Origin: Gimesia maris
GTDB lineage: Bacteria > Planctomycetota > Planctomycetia > Planctomycetales > Planctomycetaceae
Assembly (NCBI RefSeq): GCF_008298035.1
Contig: NZ_CP042910.1
Coordinates: 2,066,001 to 2,130,000 of the forward strand
Length of the DNA stretch: 64,000 nt
Reading direction: 5' to 3'
The translations under genes and the position numbers were made by a program. The notes below the pieces were generated by a model. That model saw nothing but the letters and a program-made list of their open reading frames with translations, had not been told where the DNA came from and did no database searches. Below are positions 17,429 through 25,916 of the stretch, piece after piece. Positions within the stretch are counted from its first letter, which is position 1. Every line of letters starts with the position of its first letter.

Positions 17429-17641
17429 ATGAGTCCCTATCAAATGCAGGTGAAACAAAATACTTCCCAGTGGGCTGAAAGCAGATCCCAGTCTGTTGGA
17501 CAGCAGGATGAATCAGATCCTGTATCGATACTAACAGATTTGAAAGAACGCTTACGTAAGCAGATTTGCGAGCATCCTGGTGAGGCCTTGAAAATCAGTC
17601 TGCTTACAGGTCTGTTTGCCGGATGGTGGGTGAAACGATGA
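17429..17641 (+). CDS. Very small DUF883-like tail-anchored protein
   Basis: It has 70 residues. The C terminus, CEHPGEALKISLLTGLFAGW, has the same His-Pro turn plus glycine-containing membrane helix as its neighbours and ends in a basic pair. Its TGA overlaps the ATG of the next gene (ATGA), which indicates translational coupling. Confidence 0.7.
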   Translation: MSPYQMQVKQNTSQWAESRSQSVGQQDESDPVSILTDLKERLRKQICEHPGEALKISLLTGLFAGWWVKR

Positions 17642-18093
17642 TCGGTCAGAACGGAACAGTCCAGTCGGAACATAAGCCTGACATGCGAGGCGACCTGGGT
17701 GACCTGGGGGCAGATTTACTGGCTCTGAGTGAGCTTCAAGTAGAACTCCTGTCTGTAGATACGCGAGATGCAGTCCGAGAATCATTCTCTCCGACAATCT
17801 ATCTGGCTGTCGGGATGGGACTGTGTATCGGCTCATTTCCTGTTTTGCTTTTAGGATGTGCCTGGTGGTTGAGTAGCGCATTTGAATTAACTCTGGCCTC
17901 CTGCATGCTGACAGTAGCCGTCTTAAGTCTGATTCTTGCCAGCGGATTTTTCTTCTTCGCTTGGAAAGGTTTTAAGAAAAGCTTACGCATCTTACAGCGA
18001 TCGGGAACTGAACTGCGAAGTAATATCGATTGGATTAAAACTATTATCTCCGATAAGCATCGAAATCGTCAGAAAACTGTTCACAGAAAATAA
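17638..18093 (+). CDS. Phage-holin-like (holin superfamily III / YqjE-type) membrane protein
   Basis: It has 151 residues from the ATG that overlaps the previous stop; an in-frame ATG 15 bases upstream is possible. An N-terminal amphipathic helix (DLGADLLALSELQVELLSVD) precedes two membrane helices (about 45-72 and 77-103) and a basic C-terminal helix. This is the layout of YqjE/Phage_holin_3_6 proteins, which in enterobacteria accompany DUF883 proteins (yqjD-yqjE). That supports reading the whole run as an expanded yqjD/yqjE-type stress operon; no lysis function is implied. Confidence 0.72.
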   Translation: MIGQNGTVQSEHKPDMRGDLGDLGADLLALSELQVELLSVDTRDAVRESFSPTIYLAVGMGLCIGSFPVLLLGCAWWLSSAFELTLASCMLTVAVLSLILASGFFFFAWKGFKKSLRILQRSGTELRSNIDWIKTIISDKHRNRQKTVHRK

Positions 18094-18131
18094 GATCGAT
18101 CTTTAAGAATAAATTTGAAAGGAAATCAATC

Positions 18132-18344
18132 ATGAATATGTACACAACCTCTTCTCAAAATGCCCAGACAGCGGATCGAGAAACAACCGCAGGTGCGCCT
18201 GGTGCAGAGAATTACGACCAGCTGAAACCGGTTGATGATTTGGTCGATTATGTCTCTACTTACGCAAAGCAGAATCCCGGGACTGCGGCCCTGTGGTGTT
18301 TCGGAATCGGTTTCATCGTTGGTTGGAAGTTAAAACCCTGGTAA
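18132..18344 (+). CDS. Small tail-anchored DUF883-like protein
   Basis: It has 70 residues with a GAAAGGA ribosome site. A polar N-terminal half with a predicted helix (LVDYVSTYAKQNPG) is followed by a single membrane helix, TAALWCFGIGFIVGWKLKPW. It repeats the scheme of the genes at 16032, 16533 and 17429 and probably arose by duplication within the cluster. Confidence 0.68.
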   Translation: MNMYTTSSQNAQTADRETTAGAPGAENYDQLKPVDDLVDYVSTYAKQNPGTAALWCFGIGFIVGWKLKPW

Positions 18345-18415
18345 GAAAATAATCATCAATGTAACAGGGAGGGGAAACTCTCTGTTTTGATATTTACCAG
18401 TAAGGAGAAGATTCT

Positions 18416-19618
18416 GTGTCCCTGTCTACGACGTCCAATGCATCCGATTGCCGGAACCCCAGCCAGGAAGTTCGAACTGGCGATGATTCGGATACAGATT
18501 CTTCATCTTCTGATATTCAGCAGCTCAGGGAAGAGCAGGCGGTGTCGTCTACTGTATTAAAAGATAAGATTCAGATTCAATCTTATGGCCGAATCTCACT
18601 GGCCATTCTTGCGACTTTGGGTGTAGTTCATGCCTTGTATTTTGCTCGAGCCATTTTTATACCCATCGCGCTGGCGATTGTTCTGTTTTTTCTTTTGGCG
18701 CCTTTAGTAAGATTTCTGACACGAGTCTGTCCCATTCCGGAATCTCTTTCTGCAGCGATCGTTGTGCTCTCTCTCACTTTTATGATTGGTCTTGCCAGCT
18801 ATTTCCTGGCGTCGCCGGTTTCTGACTGGCTTTCGAGCGCTCCTGCCACATTTAGAAAAGCGGAACAGAAATTACGCTTCATTATCGACCCGGTAGATAA
18901 AATCGACCAGGCTTCTTCCCAGGTATCTGACATTGCAGGCGGTAAAGAAAAAGACGATGTGGTCAAGGTTTCAATTCAACAGCCCCCAGTCACCAGTTAC
19001 CTGTTAAGCTCAACTGTTAATTTTCTGGCAGGTGTGACAATCACTGTGGTGCTGGTCTATCTTCTACTGGCGATGGGGCATCGGACATTGAATTCGGTCG
19101 TTGAGTTACTTCCGACCCTCGACGATAAACGAGGCCTCGTGACAATGATTCGTAACGTGGAAAATGGTATTTCCCGATATCTGGTCACGATTACAGCGAT
19201 CAATATTGGGCTGGGGATCATCATCGGAACTGTGATGTGGTTGCTGGGCCTCCCCGATCCCATCCTGCTGGGAATCATGGCAGCGACTCTCAACTTCATT
19301 CCGTTTGTGGGCGCATTTATTGGTGCAGCTGTGACATTTCTAATCGGAATTGTTTATCTCAATACGCCGGCAGAAGCCATGTTAGGGCCGTTGATGTATA
19401 TCGTGATTAATACCCTGGAAGGGAATGTGTTTACGCCAATGATTTTAGGGCATTCGATGAAGCTCAACCCGGCATTGGTATTTGTCTGCATTATTTTCTG
19501 GGGCTGGGCCTGGGGCGTTGGTGGTATTCTACTGGCCGTTCCCCTGATCGGCATGGTCAAGATATCCTGTGACCACTTTAAGTCCCTGCAGCCGGTTGCC
19601 CGCATCCTGTCTGGGTGA
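18416..19618 (+). CDS. AI-2E family transporter (PerM-like permease)
   Basis: It has 400 residues and a GTG start behind AAGGAG. The N-terminal ~55 residues are polar and Ser/Asp-rich; they are followed by two adjacent membrane helices, a soluble insert (about 145-190), and the C-terminal block of five or six helices with the family motif ATLNFIPFVGAFIGA. Members export autoinducer-2-like molecules or act as Na+/H+ antiporters (family knowledge); substrate unknown here. It follows the small stress proteins on the same strand and may be part of their transcript. Confidence 0.88.
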   Translation: MSLSTTSNASDCRNPSQEVRTGDDSDTDSSSSDIQQLREEQAVSSTVLKDKIQIQSYGRISLAILATLGVVHALYFARAIFIPIALAIVLFFLLAPLVRFLTRVCPIPESLSAAIVVLSLTFMIGLASYFLASPVSDWLSSAPATFRKAEQKLRFIIDPVDKIDQASSQVSDIAGGKEKDDVVKVSIQQPPVTSYLLSSTVNFLAGVTITVVLVYLLLAMGHRTLNSVVELLPTLDDKRGLVTMIRNVENGISRYLVTITAINIGLGIIIGTVMWLLGLPDPILLGIMAATLNFIPFVGAFIGAAVTFLIGIVYLNTPAEAMLGPLMYIVINTLEGNVFTPMILGHSMKLNPALVFVCIIFWGWAWGVGGILLAVPLIGMVKISCDHFKSLQPVARILSG

Positions 19619-19665
19619 ACGCATTCCTGTGAGAGTGGACAGTTCAAGACACGATTGATTTCCTC

Positions 19666-21225
19666 TCAACTTTTCTGGCTATTCTGAGGATTGTTGATCG
19701 CACTTTCACCTGGCTGGCGTGGCGTTTCCAGTCCCAGTAACTGCAGGCAGATCGGTGTAATATCGATAATACGAAGCGCATCAGGCAACTCGAAATCATC
19801 AGGCAGTCCTGCTGCGATCAGGGGGGCGGTCGAATCTAACTCATGCAGGGAACCATGCGAGCCCGCTGGATTACACTTCATTGACGGCAGACAGAATTCC
19901 TTACCCAGTCGGGCTGTCACCCAGATGTTTCCTGTCTTTTCAGAAAAACCTGTTGCGATACGTTCAAATGCATTCGGGTAATCACCGAATTTAATTTGAT
20001 GGTCAGCTGTAATGCTTGCATCGACGGCGTTTAAATCGCCATTCCAGATCCAGGATGTACCATAGACATCGTGGGCATCACCGGTTGAATCAGGAGCCGG
20101 TTTAAAAACCAGATGTCCCCGGTCTTGCGTATGAACGTAAAAGGCCGGTTGGTCTGTCCCATTCAATCCACTGTCATGGTCACACCACATCACCTGGTCA
20201 ATCTCGGGGCAATTCAACAGACAGTCAATGACTGCCTTGCGATTCTCCCACAATTCGGGTTGCATGTAGATTTGTGCCGACCGCATATTCGGGCAAACCA
20301 TCAATTCTTCTGAAGTGTTCCAGGGGTTACCGGCATCTACGACCTGAAACTCTTTGAGTACTTCGTCTAAATGGATTCCCGGATTTTCCTCCAGATCACT
20401 CTGAGAATGGTCACCTGTCATCAGGATTGTATGTTTTTCCAGAAACTGGTCGATACCGCCGAGGATTTCAATCAGTTTGCCCAGGTGACTGTCGACGTTC
20501 TGGAGAGTTGTTATCGCGTTTTCCGGTCCCTCTGAGTGACTGTCAAAATCATTGTTGGGAAAATAGGCCAGTGTAAAATCTGGTAGACAGTCCTGCTCAG
20601 CCATCCCCAGCAGATAGTCGGCAGTCGTATCGTCGTGGAAACCAAATCGCCTCGTAATGCCACCTCGTGCTGAAAGCGTATTCCCATAAAGCGGAGTCGA
20701 AACAAACTCTCCCAGAAACATGGTATGTGGTCCGATCATCGATTCCGCCAGGGTCACTCCGGGAGTCAACTTCAGAAGAAAAGGGGTGCTGGTTTCATGC
20801 GCCACAGTGCCTCGATACCACATGAAGTTGACCACTGCATCCGTCAGGCTCCCGTGTTGCTCAATTCGCTCGAAAATCGTCGGTACCTGAAGACGGTCGA
20901 TGTTCAGTTTGATCTGAAAATCATTGATATATCGATCCATCCCCTCATTCATAATTGCCGGCAGATCAGATCCAAAATAAGCGATATCATCCTGGTCACG
21001 ATCGTACCAGTATGCACCGGAGATTCCATGTTCGAAGGGATAAGTGCCTGTTGCCAGGGCGCATGTTGCAGCCGGTGTAATCGAGGGAAATATGGACGTG
21101 CATTCCCGGGATAAAACACCCCGTTCCACCAGTTGCTGGAAATGGGGCAGCAAGCCTTTTTCCAATGCTGGTTGGACAACTCGGGACGCCATGGCATCAA
21201 TTATAATCAAGATGACTTTTTTCAT
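19666..21225 (-). CDS. Alkaline-phosphatase-superfamily phosphodiesterase/nucleotide pyrophosphatase
   Basis: It has 519 residues. The N terminus KKVILIIIDAMA holds the first metal-binding Asp, and FPSITPAATCALATG holds the expected Thr nucleophile. Later metal ligands are seen in DSHSEGPENA, the MTGDHSQSD segment and the C-terminal AGSHGSL motif. No signal peptide is obvious, so it may be cytosolic. These enzymes cleave phosphodiester or pyrophosphate bonds of nucleotides or lipids; the substrate cannot be read from sequence. It converges with the AI-2E gene and is not clearly part of the stress cluster. Confidence 0.85.
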   Translation of the reverse strand: MKKVILIIIDAMASRVVQPALEKGLLPHFQQLVERGVLSRECTSIFPSITPAATCALATGTYPFEHGISGAYWYDRDQDDIAYFGSDLPAIMNEGMDRYINDFQIKLNIDRLQVPTIFERIEQHGSLTDAVVNFMWYRGTVAHETSTPFLLKLTPGVTLAESMIGPHTMFLGEFVSTPLYGNTLSARGGITRRFGFHDDTTADYLLGMAEQDCLPDFTLAYFPNNDFDSHSEGPENAITTLQNVDSHLGKLIEILGGIDQFLEKHTILMTGDHSQSDLEENPGIHLDEVLKEFQVVDAGNPWNTSEELMVCPNMRSAQIYMQPELWENRKAVIDCLLNCPEIDQVMWCDHDSGLNGTDQPAFYVHTQDRGHLVFKPAPDSTGDAHDVYGTSWIWNGDLNAVDASITADHQIKFGDYPNAFERIATGFSEKTGNIWVTARLGKEFCLPSMKCNPAGSHGSLHELDSTAPLIAAGLPDDFELPDALRIIDITPICLQLLGLETPRQPGESAINNPQNSQKS

Positions 21226-21549
21226 ATTTGCGATATCACTCCAGGCCGGAACTCATAATCTCGCATGTGAACTGGCCAGTTATTTTTGTGAGAAAACTTG
21301 AGGCTATCATTTCAACTCGGGCAAGGACAATTCGCGTCCCTTCCTGTCTTAGTTATAAGAAGTTATTCAAGGTACTGCTAGGTCCTGAAAACGATTATTG
21401 AGGTTCGATCAGATACACCAATAACGCAAACATTTCATCAATTTTAAAAACCCGGGAGATGGTGTAAGCACTTTAAATCTGGTTTAATAGGACCTGATTG
21501 TATTTTTTTGTGACAATTCTGATACTCAATAACAGATCAGGAAAATTTG
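21226..21549. other. Intergenic region between divergent genes
   Basis: About 320 AT-rich bases between the phosphodiesterase and the ANTAR gene. I see no small gene and no sigma-54 site. The right end carries AGGAAAA at the correct distance from the ATG at 21550. Confidence 0.5.
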
Positions 21550-22155
21550 ATGATGGAGATGGAATCGCTGCAGATACTGATTGCACACAGTAACAGTGCG
21601 ACTCTGCAGCTTATCCAGAAGGCAGTGCTTAAACTGGGGCATCAGATCATCGGGACTGTTCAAACGGGTGAGGAAATTATTCAAGCCTGTGCCAGTCAAC
21701 TGCCTGATATCGTCATCAGCGGCGTACGCATGCCTGATATGGATGGGATTCGCGCTCTGACACTTATTGGTAAAAATACTCCCGTCCCGGGAATTATTGT
21801 TACTCCCAAGTCTGACCTGGAGCTCGTGGAAACTGCAGCTCTGGATCATATCATGGCATGGCTGGTTGAGCCGATTCGAGCGATTGATCTTGGCCCTACA
21901 ATATTGCTGGTACATCGACGCGCTGCCGAATTTGCTGAACTTCGACAGGAAAATCAGGATCTCCGTGACTCGTTGAATGATCGAAAAATCATAGAACAGG
22001 CTAAGGGAATTCTGATGAAAACTGCTCATCTGGATGAGGCGACAGCTTTCCGCCAGCTTCAAAAAATCGCCAGTCATAAACGCACGAAACTGATTGAAAT
22101 CGCCCGTGCAATCATTACCGCTGAGGGTGCCTTCGATCTCATCCAGAAAGACTGA
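21550..22155 (+). CDS. ANTAR-domain RNA-binding regulator with a degenerate receiver domain
   Basis: About 201 residues. The C-terminal third is an ANTAR domain (DRKIIEQAKGILMKTAHLDE, then a FRQLQKIASHKRTK segment), which binds paired hexaloop RNA hairpins and prevents termination (AmiR/NasT family knowledge). The N-terminal domain has the receiver fold but has lost its chemistry: the acidic pair is replaced by AHS, the phospho-acceptor position reads ISGVRMP (Gly for Asp), and the conserved Lys before Pro is Glu (WLVEPI). Control by ligand or partner binding is therefore more likely than by phosphorylation. It converges with the GlsB gene with only four bases between stops. Confidence 0.87.
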   Translation: MMEMESLQILIAHSNSATLQLIQKAVLKLGHQIIGTVQTGEEIIQACASQLPDIVISGVRMPDMDGIRALTLIGKNTPVPGIIVTPKSDLELVETAALDHIMAWLVEPIRAIDLGPTILLVHRRAAEFAELRQENQDLRDSLNDRKIIEQAKGILMKTAHLDEATAFRQLQKIASHKRTKLIEIARAIITAEGAFDLIQKD

Positions 22156-22159
22156 TTCC

Positions 22160-22435
22160 TTATTTCTTCTGGAATGAAATCAGACTGAGTAGTGATACAA
22201 ACAGCGCCGCTCCGATAATCGACCATAGAATGGGGAAGGGTTGATCCCCGAATTCAACCGTCAGTAATTCAGGCAGGCCCAGCTTTCCGGAAATCCATGT
22301 GCCTAGCAGTGCACCGATGAAACCCAGGGCGATTGAGGTCAGGCAACCCCCGCGGGAATATCCTGCCAGTGATTGTGCAATGCCACCGCAGATGGCAGCG
22401 ACCAACAGCAATAATAAAAATTGAAAGATTCCCAT
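22160..22435 (-). CDS. GlsB/YeaQ/YmgE-family stress-response membrane protein
   Basis: It has 91 residues with three membrane helices and the family's glycine-rich segments (GGIAQSLAGYSRGGCLTSIA, GFIGALLGTWI). The ribosome site is AGGAG. It lies 61 bp downstream of DUF2254 on the same strand and is probably co-transcribed. YeaQ/YmgE proteins are induced by general stress; the biochemical function is unknown. Confidence 0.87.
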   Translation of the reverse strand: MGIFQFLLLLLVAAICGGIAQSLAGYSRGGCLTSIALGFIGALLGTWISGKLGLPELLTVEFGDQPFPILWSIIGAALFVSLLSLISFQKK

Positions 22436-22496
22436 GAATGTGCTCCTCTCGCGTGATGAACTTTTCTGATTATCAGAATACTGGATTGGAACTGAT

Positions 22497-23912
22497 CTAA
22501 GACAGTTCGGGCTCGCGGGTCATCCGCAGGCTGGACTCCAGTAAATTGTTTAACTGATCGAAAGCCTGCTGAAAACTAATTAGGTCTGCTTTGACAAGAT
22601 GGTGTTCTTCAAACGCGGTCTGTAAAGCTTCTGCTTCCTGACGGATTACTTCAATATCTTCCGGGCGAGAAGCATGGCTGGTGATTCCAGTCAGTGCCTC
22701 CAGTATCTTCAGTGAAACGGTGGTGTTGCTGGAACCATACTCACGAATCATGCCGAATGAGTATTTTAAAACTTCAGCAAAACCATCAGCCGTGGTTATT
22801 AAAAGGCGAGGAACCGATTCGCTGTCTCGTCGAATTTGACTGGGACAGGATCGTTCAACAAGTCTGCCCAGTGCGCCTCCCAGCCGGTCCACACAACTCA
22901 TTGCGGTAAAGGGATCATTGATTCCCGGGGAGAGGGCCCGTAAAGCGATTTCAACCAGTTCTCGGGCTGCATAGGTGACATCCTGGCGGGGGGTGCGACG
23001 CAGGCCGATAATGATGACTCGATTAACCGTATTGTTCACCGTTTCTATCTGTTCTTCAGAATCCTCTTCTGTTTCTGTCTGATCCTGGCACCAGACCCGG
23101 GCCAGCAGTTGATCCTGGGTGATGTAATCTCCGGGTTTACACATCAGTTCCACCACACCATTCAACTCCTGCCCCAGCGAGATCAGACTTCCCCCATCAA
23201 TGCCTTCGATATAGCCTTCCCGTTTCGAGGGGACAGTGATGTTATATTTTCCAACCCCTGATAAAATTTCGTCGAATGTTTGACAATTCTGATCTTCCAG
23301 TGCTTCTTCGTCTATTTCCTTCTCCGCCGCCTCGCCAATCCGTTCAGGAAACAATCGATTAATGGCCTCGTTCAGATCACGAGAGACTTCCAGGATAATT
23401 GTCGGGGCTTGAATGGCGGTCGCCACATGGTGAATAAACCAGATCAGCATTCCCATACTGATCAGACCCAGGCAGAGTCCAACAGCAGTTCCCACTTGTG
23501 GAGTAAACGCAGGGCTGTCTCCGTGTGCTTCGCGTACATTCTGTAGAATCAGCATACAATACAGGCTGGTTCCGATATACTGGCCAATTACCAGGTCAGC
23601 GATACTGGCACCCATGACATTGCGAACCAGTCGGGAACCGTACTGGGAAGAGGCTATCGATAAAGTCACTATGGTGATCGAAAATACGACACCTGCCAGT
23701 GCAATCGTTGCTCCCGCTACCGAAGAGAGCGTAGAGCGGGCAGCAAGGGCGGTCGTTGAAAACCAGCTGAGTTGACGATCAGACGATGCGAGCAGGCTGT
23801 CCAGCTGATTTGTTCCCATTGCCAGCATAATAGCCATTAAGGACATGATGGTCGGGACAAACCAGAAGCTGGTTCGGAAAGAATCCCATAGATTCTCGAG
23901 TCGTGCTCTCAT
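22497..23912 (-). CDS. DUF2254 membrane protein
   Basis: It has 471 residues with four membrane helices in the first ~175 residues, then a large soluble domain. Recognisable family blocks are STVAGATIALAGVVFSI-like sequence after helix 2, RTPRQDVTYAARELVEIALR, and ALSPGINDPFTAMSCVDRLG. The ribosome site is AGGAG. The function is unknown; the conserved SPGINDP segment suggests a channel- or transport-like role, which is speculative. Confidence 0.87.
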   Translation of the reverse strand: MRARLENLWDSFRTSFWFVPTIMSLMAIMLAMGTNQLDSLLASSDRQLSWFSTTALAARSTLSSVAGATIALAGVVFSITIVTLSIASSQYGSRLVRNVMGASIADLVIGQYIGTSLYCMLILQNVREAHGDSPAFTPQVGTAVGLCLGLISMGMLIWFIHHVATAIQAPTIILEVSRDLNEAINRLFPERIGEAAEKEIDEEALEDQNCQTFDEILSGVGKYNITVPSKREGYIEGIDGGSLISLGQELNGVVELMCKPGDYITQDQLLARVWCQDQTETEEDSEEQIETVNNTVNRVIIIGLRRTPRQDVTYAARELVEIALRALSPGINDPFTAMSCVDRLGGALGRLVERSCPSQIRRDSESVPRLLITTADGFAEVLKYSFGMIREYGSSNTTVSLKILEALTGITSHASRPEDIEVIRQEAEALQTAFEEHHLVKADLISFQQAFDQLNNLLESSLRMTREPELS

Positions 23913-24026
23913 ATTCCAGTTATACTCCTTATCGAAGATGATTCTCTCAGGTTATCGTTCCAGTATTGTTAACCGTATCAACCGGCTGTTTTGATTATGG
24001 TATAGAGAATGATTAAAAAAGATACA

Positions 24027-24068
24027 AAAAAACGCTATGAGCAGTAAATCACTCCTCACAGCGTTTTA
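24027..24068 (-). terminator. Terminator of the double PRC-barrel gene
   Basis: On the minus strand AACGCTGTGAG pairs with CTCATAGCGTT (one G-U pair), followed by a T run. The matching bases are at 24055-24065 and 24031-24041. The G-U pair forms only in the minus-strand RNA, which supports that direction. Confidence 0.8.
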
Positions 24069-24101
24069 TTAACTGGAGCTAAGCTGGATTCAAAAACCGA
24101 C

Positions 24102-25091
24102 TCAGGTGTCGATATTCACTTTTAAATCACGATTTTTAAGATCAGCATCAATTCGATAGCGTTTATGAAGTTCTCTCGAGAAGTCCGGGTCTGCATAGTC
24201 AGGCCAGTGGTCTTCATCGAATCCCTGGGCTCCTTCCAACTGCTGTTGAGTCACATTCAAAACCAGAATCTGTTCTTCAGGTTCTTCTGGGTTCTGTTTT
24301 ATCTCAAACGCTTTAAATGGAACGGCAAACATTTTATTCCCAACACCAAGGAATCCTCCGTAGGTCACAGCGGCATATTGGACATTACCGTGTGTAACAT
24401 TGACAACAATATCTTTGATTTCACCAACACTTTTTCCTTGAGAGTTTTGAATGTTCATACCATTTAACTGGCTGATTCTTACATTCGTTCCCGATGTTTT
24501 AGGGTCTAGTTTACCTGTTTTGGAACGAAGCTTTTCGTTCTTGTGCGCTCTTTTCTGTTTCACATCATACCGTTTGTTGAGATCAGCAAGATAGCTGTCG
24601 TCTGCAAAGTTCGGCCAGTGATCTTGATCAAAGCCAGTTGCACCTTCCAAATGTTTCTGTGTCACATTCAGGATCAATGCAGGTTCTTGCGAATCCGCTT
24701 TTTGTTTGATGTTAAATGCTTCAAAAGGCACAGCAAACATTTTATTTCCCACGCCGAGGAAACCACCATAGGTGACAGCTGCGTAGCGGACTTCTCCGGT
24801 TGAAGTATTTATCACCAGATCATTGATTTCGCCCAGGCTCTGTCCCTGAGGATTTTCAATATTCATCCCAATCAATTTACTGGCGCGGGTTGCCATGCCC
24901 GCTTTTTTCATCTGTTTTCTTTCGGCTTTATCGGTTCTGGATGCTTTTTTATCAGCCTTGGATGTCTTGGAATTATCCGGTGTTTGTGCTTTCTCTTCAT
25001 TTGGATTGTCAAAAGCATACGTGCTTCCGGCCAGGCATAAAGTAGCAACACTAAACGCAAAAATACTTGCGAGTGTAGTATATCGTTTCAT
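24102..25091 (-). CDS. Secreted protein with two near-identical PRC-barrel domains
   Basis: It has 329 residues with signal peptide 1-26 (cut after TYA) and a basic linker rich in Lys/Asp. Two PRC-barrel units follow (about 68-150 and 207-290); both contain the same 20-residue core AAVTYGGFLGVGNKMFAVPF, and each is followed by an (L)EGAxGFDxDHWP tail motif. The repeat therefore looks like a recent internal duplication. The ribosome site is AGGAG. PRC-barrels are docking or electron-transfer-associated modules; a periplasmic or envelope role is inferred. Confidence 0.87.
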   Translation of the reverse strand: MKRYTTLASIFAFSVATLCLAGSTYAFDNPNEEKAQTPDNSKTSKADKKASRTDKAERKQMKKAGMATRASKLIGMNIENPQGQSLGEINDLVINTSTGEVRYAAVTYGGFLGVGNKMFAVPFEAFNIKQKADSQEPALILNVTQKHLEGATGFDQDHWPNFADDSYLADLNKRYDVKQKRAHKNEKLRSKTGKLDPKTSGTNVRISQLNGMNIQNSQGKSVGEIKDIVVNVTHGNVQYAAVTYGGFLGVGNKMFAVPFKAFEIKQNPEEPEEQILVLNVTQQQLEGAQGFDEDHWPDYADPDFSRELHKRYRIDADLKNRDLKVNIDT

Positions 25092-25307
25092 TTTAGTTCT
25101 CCTCGGGTATCAAAGAATTTGAAGTAAGATGTGACCTGTAATTAACTATCACAGCTGATAATATTTCCTTTGAGACAATACAGATGACTGAATGTAATTG
25201 ACCGAAATATTTAACGGTTAGAGCGAGGATTCGCCGGCAGTCTTGAATTATCAGTAAGTTCTATTATCAGCTGTTGATAGTGTTAAGCGAGCGCTGAAAA
25301 ATCAGTT

Positions 25308-25511
25308 TCAGCAGTGGCATGAGCTCTCAAACTGGGCTACCTGCTGTTCTGCTTCTTCTTTAGCGATGCCATATCGTTCCTGGACTTTGCCTACGAGTTC
25401 TTCCCGTTTGCCATCAATCTGGTCGATTTCATCGTCGGTCAACTCTCCCCATTTCTGTTTAGCCTGACCTTTGATCTGTTTCCATTTTCCTGAAAATTGG
25501 TCTGAATTCAT
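25308..25511 (-). CDS. CsbD family protein
   Basis: It has 67 residues, almost entirely a CsbD domain: MNSDQFSGKWKQIKGQAKQK, WGELTDDEIDQIDGKREELV and a GKVQERYGIAKEEAE end. CsbD proteins are small, abundant stress proteins of unknown mechanism. The ribosome site is AGGAG. It lies between the lipoprotein and the double PRC-barrel gene on the same strand. Confidence 0.9.
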   Translation of the reverse strand: MNSDQFSGKWKQIKGQAKQKWGELTDDEIDQIDGKREELVGKVQERYGIAKEEAEQQVAQFESSCHC

Positions 25512-25600
25512 CTCTCTTCTCCTGTATTGGAATACATATTTTTAAACAATAATTAACTGCCGATCCCAGACTGGAAATCAGCAAACGACTCATTTTCTGT

Positions 25601-25792
25601 TTACTCTTTCTTCTTGAGATCGACACCAATATCGCCGTCGCTTTTGTCGCGTTCAATCTCAAGTTCCCCGTTGGGAGTTTCAATATCGAGGACTTTCTCT
25701 TTTTCTTCACAACCTGCCAGGGTGAACGCTGTTGCCGACATCAGCATCAGGGCTAACGATAAAAAGCAGGAATTGATGATGTAGTTTTTCAT
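25601..25792 (-). CDS. Small acidic lipoprotein
   Basis: It has 63 residues. A signal sequence ends in the lipobox LAGC (Cys28), so the mature protein would be a lipid-anchored peptide of 36 residues, very rich in Glu, Asp and Lys. The ribosome site is AAGGAA. No domain recognised. It is part of the minus-strand run of stress-type genes from 26645 to 24102. Confidence 0.75.
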   Translation of the reverse strand: MKNYIINSCFLSLALMLMSATAFTLAGCEEKEKVLDIETPNGELEIERDKSDGDIGVDLKKKE

Positions 25793-25916
25793 AACGGTTT
25801 CCTTATTGCTAAAACTAACCTGGCTCGCTGTATGCGCACCGGGAGTCCGTTAAAAATCTCAAGTGAAATGGCTTCATCTATTCAGCCAGATTTGTCTTCA
25901 TGGAATACCAGCTGCT

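Noticed and set aside
17638-18093. Prophage holin
   Set aside because: Only the fold resembles holins; no endolysin or other phage gene is nearby and the context is that of YqjE-type stress proteins.
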